Source: Sambucus nigra
Lineage: Eukaryota > Streptophyta > Magnoliopsida > Dipsacales > Adoxaceae
Assembly (NCBI GenBank): GCA_949130495.1
Contig: OX422215.1
Span: 533,493,755-533,557,754 of the forward strand
Direction: 5' to 3'
Length of the DNA stretch: 64,000 nt
The stretch's first letter is position 1, and the number at the start of each line of letters is the position of its first letter. The position numbers and the translations under genes were made by a program. Under the pieces are notes generated by a model that was given only the letters and a program-made list of their open reading frames with translations, made no database searches and was not told the origin of the DNA. Positions 58,491 to 64,000 of this stretch are shown piece by piece.

Positions 58491-58863
58491 CAACCCACAT
58501 TTTTTATTTATACACTCCATTTTTAATTCAACACACCCCATTAGGTAGGATGCCTATAATGATTTCGTTTTTTAATTTGTTTATGCCAAAAAATAAAATA
58601 CATTTTTTTTACAAAAAAACTAAAAGAATAATATTAAAAAATGAAATTAGTTTTTTTAAATAAAAAAGAAACTAGTTTTATACACAGATGAATGTATTCG
58701 ATTTCATATTGTCAGTTAATCGTTTATACACATTAATGCAGAACCCATAATCAACTTTTTAACGAGATTGAAGAAATTAGTTACTATGTGGCTCAACAAT
58801 ACTCATCCAATTATTGCTTTTCAAAAGGCTTTCTATTCTTATGGTTATATATGTATCAAATTA
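58491..58863. other. AT-rich intergenic stretch
   Basis: Poly-A and poly-T runs (58590-58670) and no reading frame or repeat of note. Nothing further is seen. Confidence 0.5.
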
Positions 58864-59253
58864 GACCCCATTTGTTTGTTCCGAAATTGTAAATTAACTC
58901 ATTTATAAATTGACCCATTTATTAATTGCTCCAATAATTGTGTTTGATTTCATTAACGAAACAATTCATTAGTTGTCCCATTTTAGCTCATTTGTAAAAT
59001 TTGAAATTGGAGTATTTCAAAAAAAAGTTAAATGCATCCACATTTAAAATAGGAGTCGCGCAAAGTGTATCTGACTCCTTTCTCTCTCTCTCCCTCCCGC
59101 TCTCTCTTAGTTCACTTTTATCTTTTTTTCTATTGAACCTTGATATCAATTTTTTATTACTAAATTGTGTAATATTGGATTTAAACTCATTTATACTTCA
59201 CTAATTCACAATGAACCAATTTACATAATCAAACAATTTGCGCAAACAGAGCC
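58864..59253. mobile_element. MITE-like element with inverted ends
   Basis: The left end GACCCCATTTGTTTG and the reverse complement of the right end GGCTCTGTTTGCG are related. Inward, both carry AAATTGT...GTAAATT words. The 390-bp inside is AT-rich apart from a CTCTCTCTC run (59083-59108), and noncoding. No clean target duplication is seen, so superfamily is unassigned. Confidence 0.4.
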
Positions 59254-59943
59254 TTGATAATTTCAAAAAATGAAATAAAAAAATATAGAAATGACCCACT
59301 TAGCACGTGACCGGTCTCCTCGTCTTAGGAACTTCGAAATCCCATCTTCAACGCATTGAATGCGGGAGCAAATAATATATTGTAATAGTGCACATCATTA
59401 GAAGTGTGGGTCATGAAAAAGAAGAAAATGATCTTTTGTAGTTTCATACGATCTGGATTTCTTCCCCTGCTACTTTCTAATAAAACTAACAGAAAGTTGC
59501 TTCAATGTTTTCATGATGAGGAAATTGTGGGGGTGTGAGCGAAGTGTGGAGGAGGAAAGGAATCCTTTAGCTTCATAATAAGTGATTTTTGGAAGTTACA
59601 AAGTGGAAAGGAACATATATTTTTAGTCCATAAATTTATGTCCTAAAGCTATGTTATGTATCCATTCCTTGATATTGTTATTCCCTACATCTAACCCTTG
59701 ATTTTTCTATTGGCCTAGTAAACCGACACTGAAAATCAAGTTTTTGCAGGTGAATAATTACATATGAACTACTCTTAAACTAGAATCATGTTAAAATACC
59801 AAAACTGAACATGTACATCTGGTGCAACTTCAACCTAGATTTTTACATTACAATTGTGCAGAACTGCAGTATAATGAGTTGAAATATTACAACAGAAGAT
59901 TTTCATATAGGGATGTGACATATATACAAATCGATGTCGTATG
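59254..59943. other. Noncoding, possibly 3' untranslated sequence
   Basis: No domain. If the exon at 59944-60024 is genuine, the adjacent part of this stretch would be its 3' untranslated region, transcribed on the minus strand. Confidence 0.3.
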
Positions 59944-60024
59944 TTAGACATGGAAGGGCTTCCTTGGTGTTGGTGCCTGGTTCTCCATAGATTGCAATCT
60001 TTGCTTAAGATGGAAAACTTCTAC
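59944..60024 (-). CDS. Candidate terminal exon of an unidentified host gene
   Basis: A splice-acceptor-like ATATGCAG (60025-60032) is followed on the minus strand by 26 codons and a TAA. The peptide begins VEVFHLKQRLQSMENQ and ends PTPRKPFHV: a short coil followed by a Pro/Lys tail, unlike the retroelement frames around it. No upstream exon could be recognised to the right before the repeats at 60202-60320, so it may be an isolated remnant. I do not recognise the family. Confidence 0.35.
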   Translation of the reverse strand, partial: VEVFHLKQRLQSMENQAPTPRKPFHV

Positions 60025-60201
60025 CTGCATATGTTAACGCGAGTTAAGCGAAAATCAGTTTAGTGGCCTAACAAATAATAATTTCGTTATAGCCCGATTG
60101 GTTGCACCCAAATATACAATAATAGCTTGTTTCTTTTTTATAATTTGATAATTTGAAATAGAGCTCAGACCATACATTAGATATAAAAAAGAAAATGAAA
60201 A

Positions 60202-60320
60202 TATGTAATCCAAAGAATCAATGATAACAAGACAAACATTGTCAATACATGGTTTATATATATGTAACCAAAGAATCAATCATAACGAGACAAAACATTG
60301 CCAATATATGGTTTATATAT
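60202..60320. repeat. 59-bp tandem duplication
   Basis: Two copies of a unit containing CAAAGAATCAATGATAAC, then ACATGGTTTATATATA, start at 60202 and 60261 and differ at a few positions. Confidence 0.85.
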
Positions 60321-61969
60321 AATTAGGGAAAATCAAACGTCCTTTTACCATCTATATGGCAACCCAAGCGATTGGTGCTGGTTCCGTACTATACCAATAG
60401 AACTGCAGATTTGGCTGGCGGTTTGTGAATCCGTATGGTTTTTAAATCGATGCATGAGATCTCTATGGTAGTCTGCAACACCCAGGGACAGAACCTGATC
60501 TCTTAGGAAAACCTTTAGGAGTTCCTTGGAGGCCGCGGCCAGGTCAGTCCTACAGGAGTTTGGAGTTTGGAGGTTTGCGACCACGCTAGTATACTTGGAG
60601 GGAGTTTGGAGTCTTTTTTGAGGACTTTTGGCCAAGGCTCGTGATTAAGGCCGAGCACAAACACATCACGTGGATTGATGATATGTACTAACCAAGATCA
60701 AGTTTTAGGTCTTCTAGAAGGTCCGCGAGAATATTTAGGGAAAACCAATGATATTTTAGGAAACTTTAGGTTATCACCCTCGACTACAAATAGAAACCTT
60801 TGACACACTTCCCAAAGTTGCTACCAACTTTGAGAGAGAACTTTAGAGAGAATATGTGAGTTTGTAAGGACAGTGGTGTTGCCGCCTAAGGAGGCTATGA
60901 ACTGTTGAGTTCAGAGGCGAAACTTCTACAGAAGAAGGTGGCCGGAGCCATGCTTGGACCTGAAGCACCGCTTTTTTCGATTACTGTTCATCTAGTGTTA
61001 TTCATTTTTGTGTGTGTGTGTGGTGGATGGGGTGGGGTGGGGTGTTGTGGGGTAATTCATTTTTGTTCTTTGGGTTTGCGTTAAGAGATATTGGGATTTT
61101 TACGCCTTTTGGTGTTATTCAAAGTGTTCTTGAGATCTTCTATAGGAATTGGGGTATTAATTCAAAAAAGCCTTCTGAAAGCTTGTGGCTCAACTTCTTT
61201 TGTGTACCCCTTTGTATTCATTTAGGGTATCGTGGCCGTGGCATTGGAATCGCTGGGCCGCGGCATCTTGGGCATGACCTCAGCCTTCTGTTTAGTGCGT
61301 AAGGTCGGGTAAGAGAGCAAAAGGACTATTTTAGAAGTATTGCATAGGATGACATGCAGGGCTAATTCTGGCAGTGCAGGGCTCGACCAAAACTAGAGAG
61401 CTGATGCAGGCTGCAAAAAACTTATCCTGAAACAAGGCATTGGTGAGTGGAGGTTCTTCTAAAGCTTAAGAGGTCGCGGAGGACAAATTGGTTGGCTGAC
61501 TAAGGTCGCAAAGCCTTGGAAAAGTCTGGGGAGTTAATTTGAGATCCGCCTTTGGGGCCGATTGGGCGGACAAATGCCAATGTTGCATCTAGTCTTAAGC
61601 AGAGTGAGATATATTGGATATTCGAAATTGCCAATTTGACAGTGCTATGAGGAGATTTGGATCATCCATTGTTAGCGATATGAATGCTCATCCCTTTTAT
61701 ATTCCTTGATTCCCCAAGTTAGGAGCCAAGGAGTCCAAGCATGCCCTGGACGCAGTAGAAACTAGGAGGTCGATGCCTCATTAGCAATAATTCCTTTTAT
61801 CTTGTTCAAGTGTAACTAAGGCCATTTGTCTGACGGAGTGAGTTTGTAGTTATGATTCATGTAAAAAACCGTCATAGAATGATTATAATTGTATACTTGA
61901 TTCATGCGGATGTTGGGTTCACATATGTTATCATTTGTGAGTTGAAATTTGAACTCAACTCGATAAAGC
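60321..61969. other. Unassigned, moderately GC-rich stretch
   Basis: A 96-codon minus-strand frame at 60635-60345 and a plus-strand one at 61012-61302 show no family motif. The part 60760-60960 has a leader-like look (CTACAAATAGAAACC then GAGAGAGAAC), suggesting an LTR promoter and leader in plus orientation, but no LTR limits are visible. Contains the G-rich motif at 61029. Confidence 0.35.
61029..61052 (+). other. Predicted G-quadruplex motif
   Basis: Four runs of GGGG separated by T, T and TGTTGT, right after a TG dinucleotide repeat (61010-61022). This satisfies the G4 pattern with loops of 1, 1 and 6. It stands out in an AT-rich window. Confidence 0.8.
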
Positions 61970-62425
61970 ATTTTACCAATAATTTGGAGTCGGCTACATG
62001 AATCCTATTTTCCATTCCGTTATGTTCAACGCACATCCTCGGTTAAACCACATGATATCATGTCCTTTTTATAACATCCCCACAATCAATTTAGGCATAC
62101 CTCTAACCCTAATGTTACCATCAATATTATTTAAATCACTCTTCCATACTAGGGTACTTATTGGATTATGTTTGACGTGTCCAAACAATTTAAGCCGATT
62201 TTCTTCAACAAGAGCTACTTTTATTGTTTCACGGATATGTTCACTTTTAATTTTATCCTTTTGAGTTTTATCACACATCCATCTTAACATGTGCATCTCT
62301 TGCATGCTCATTTTCTAAACATTATGTTTTTTAGCTACCTTAATACTCCGTCCCATATAACATGGCAGGTCTAAGGGCCAATCACATAATACACCTGCAC
62401 TTCTCCACTTGACCCAACTTACTTT
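61970..62425 (-). pseudogene. LINE reverse-transcriptase C-terminal fragment
   Basis: Minus-strand frames show KWRSAGVLCD near 62390, LPCYMGRSIKVAKKHNV, then MSMQEMHMLRWMCDKT.KDKI (62311 onward), ENRLKLFGHVK, VRGMPK, and in another frame IHVADSK near 61990. This is the conserved tail of plant non-LTR elements (LRWFGH and RIHVADP motifs; L1 or RTE type not resolved). The 5' side is truncated, as usual for LINEs, and frameshifts are present. Confidence 0.8.
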
Positions 62426-62439
62426 ATTTAATACTATGG

Positions 62440-63300
62440 AGAACATCTGACGTAAATGAGCGTCAAAATGGAAAATAAGAAGATTTAATTCTCGTCTCAA
62501 CTTTCTCTCAATTTCTCTCAAAAATGTAAGAATACCTCAAATGAGACTACATGGAGAGTATTTATAGGGAATGGGAGAGGCTTCTAGAAGTTATTAGTCA
62601 AGTATAAGTTGTCATGAGAGGATTTGTCATAACAACGCATCCATGACAACACTAACTAATGGAACGTTCTAGAAACTTCCATCTCAAACTCAAAAATGTA
62701 ACAAAAACACTAAACAACTAATAAAAGGAAAAATACAATGTAATAAAAAATGCAAGAAAATACTAAAGGGAACATGAAAAAGAGTTTGCCCTCGAACTCA
62801 TAGGGGAATGCCATTGGTGTCACCCTCCACATGTCAGGTTGAAAAACTCCCTCCTGAATAGGGCTAGCGATGGTGACCGTCGGATGCGCGATTCAATATG
62901 AAGAACTTGCTTTTTCTCTGTCTTCTTCTCGGGCTAATCCTAACCCACTAAAGTCAAAAACCAGCTTAGGGTTTCGAAACCCTACATCCATCCGCTGTCG
63001 TCGGGGCTTTGTCAGAGTACACAGAGAGTCAATGGAGTTGAAACGGGCTGGATTTTAGCCCCTCTTTCTTCTTCTTTTTCTTTTTATGAGGTTTAACAGA
63101 GGATTTATAAATTGCTCAATTTAGTTTTTGTTTGGCTTATTCCGTTACACACCACTGCACCTTCATGACTATTTCTACGTATTCGAAGACAAGAAGTTTA
63201 AGAAATTTTGAAAGATTAAAGATCATCCATCTCAACATCATTCTGAAGTGGTATGAAGTGGTTTGGTAAAGTCTTTATTTATTCAGGGGATTTTAATAAT
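62440..63300. other. Possible LTR promoter region, minus strand
   Basis: Minus strand has CCCTATAAATACTC near 62560 with a pyrimidine-rich leader after it (CTCTCAATTTCTCTC read on plus). The region 62780-63060 is GC-richer, with a short frame at 62870-63058 that has no family motif. LTR limits are not visible. Confidence 0.3.
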
Positions 63301-63385
63301 TAGAGTTTGCATTAAAAGTTTTCAAAAATATTTAAAATGATTTTTGAAAATTTTTTAAAAGTTTATGAAAAGTTTATACAATGCC

Positions 63386-63630
63386 GTTAGAACGAGATTC
63401 CATCGTTCGAACGAAATCTGGGACGACGCCTTTTGGTCAGTTCAGGAATATCATTTGAAGTTTCGTTGGATGTCGTTCAAACAAGATTGGGTACATCGTT
63501 AAAACAAGTTTCCCACATTCGAACGAGATGCCTTTTGGTCAAGCACTGCAATGTCGTTCGAAGTTACGTTGGAAACCTGATCGAACGAAAAAGGGTACGG
63601 CGTTCAAACGAGGAACCTGGTCGTTCGAAC
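63386..63630. repeat. About a dozen GTTCGAAC-like dyads
   Basis: Cores start at 63386 (GTTAGAAC), 63405 (GTTCGAAC), 63453, 63465, 63475 (GTTCAAAC), 63498 (GTTAAAAC), 63517 (ATTCGAAC), 63556 (GTTCGAAG), 63568, 63579 (GATCGAAC), 63602 (GTTCAAAC) and 63623 (GTTCGAAC). Many steps are 19-23 bp, others 10-12 or about 40. A GCCTTTTGGTCA word occurs at about 63428 and 63530, so a 103-bp duplication contributed. Probably the U3 of an LTR continuing past the window. Confidence 0.75.
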
Positions 63631-64000
63631 GAGCGAGCGAATTTTTGTTTTTTAATTAAATCTGATCCAAATCTTTAATGCTTATCCTTTTAATTAGTCA
63701 GTCGTCTAGTTGTACAGTGCTGAAAATAGAGGTTATGTCCGAAAGGAATTTTTCTGTACTTTTAAGCAAGTTTTGCATGTTTAGTTTGGCTTATTAATTT
63801 GGACTTCATTATTACATCCACACTAAATTAAATTACGATAAAATTTGTTAAAATTTGAATTTGTGTGTTTGGCCAAAGATACGAATAAATCCATAGAATC
63901 AGCATTCTCATGATATAACCGAGGGTGGGGTAATGGTGGCGGTGAAATTAGGGTTTGGGGTGGTGGTGGGAACGGTCTAAGGGCGGCTCGTGGATGAGTC
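63631..64000. other. LTR-like tail at the window edge
   Basis: Follows the dyad cluster. The last 80 bases are G-rich (GGGTGGGG, then GGGTTTGGGGTGGTGGTGGG), like the leader-proximal part of long plant LTRs. Truncated by the window. Confidence 0.35.

Noticed and set aside
60345..60635. 96-codon minus-strand frame near the orphan exon
   Set aside because: No family motif and no splice signals linking it to the exon at 59944.
61012..61302. 96-codon plus-strand frame
   Set aside because: Begins in the TG/G-rich repeat and shows no domain; probably chance.

Overview
This window looks like nuclear DNA of a flowering plant (probably a eudicot; species not resolvable). It is AT-rich and built mainly of nested, decayed LTR retrotransposons. 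It also holds a degenerate tRNA-derived SINE resembling the Au family, a LINE tail, one MITE-like element and one short exon that may be host sequence. No rRNA, tRNA, CRISPR array or organelle segment was found, and no intact host gene is visible.

Layout. 1-926: truncated minus-strand LTR. 2027-3111: decayed minus-strand plant-mobile-domain (PMD) gene with its own TATA box. 3392-3680: 58-bp tandem repeats. 4712-5457: array of short dyads beside a minus-strand Ty3/gypsy integrase relic (5510-6480). 6570-18600: minus-strand Ty3/gypsy element of Tat/Retand type, with 3' LTR, integrase, RNase H, RT and protease. It carries an antisense multi-exon PMD gene on the plus strand (8925-13190). 18600-20204: remains of a plus-strand element. 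20200-23502: decayed 'putative gypsy type transposon' (PF04195-like) antisense gene. 23503-24477: two LTRs tail to tail, forming a 0.97-kb imperfect palindrome. 24478-25099 and 37033-39350: two parts of another minus-strand Ty3/gypsy element. They are split by a plus-strand Tekay-type chromovirus (25100-37032), whose 5' LTR is itself split by a 1.1-kb solo LTR. 39359-41640: LTRs and noncoding retroelement DNA. 41641-48930: minus-strand Ty1/copia element of SIRE/Maximus type with a SINE in gag. 49414-52242: solo LTR with a perfect 5-bp target duplication, lying inside an older LTR (to 54777). 54778-58490: noncoding leader-like region and a short LTR. 58864-64000: MITE candidate, orphan exon, G-quadruplex motif, LINE tail and an LTR-like end region.

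Replication genes here carry stops, frameshifts or lost catalytic residues, so the elements appear dead. The most unusual signal is in noncoding parts of unrelated elements: arrays of short inverted repeats. Four loci hold GTTCGAAC-like dyads spaced mostly 21-23 bp apart (exactly 21 at one locus). One LTR holds CGAATCGATTCG dyads in four pairs 21-22 bp apart. Two more loci (4.7-5.5 kb and 57.1-57.9 kb) hold hairpin-like dyads whose arms change sequence but stay complementary, around a conserved centre. This covariation is read directly from the sequence; its function is inference.
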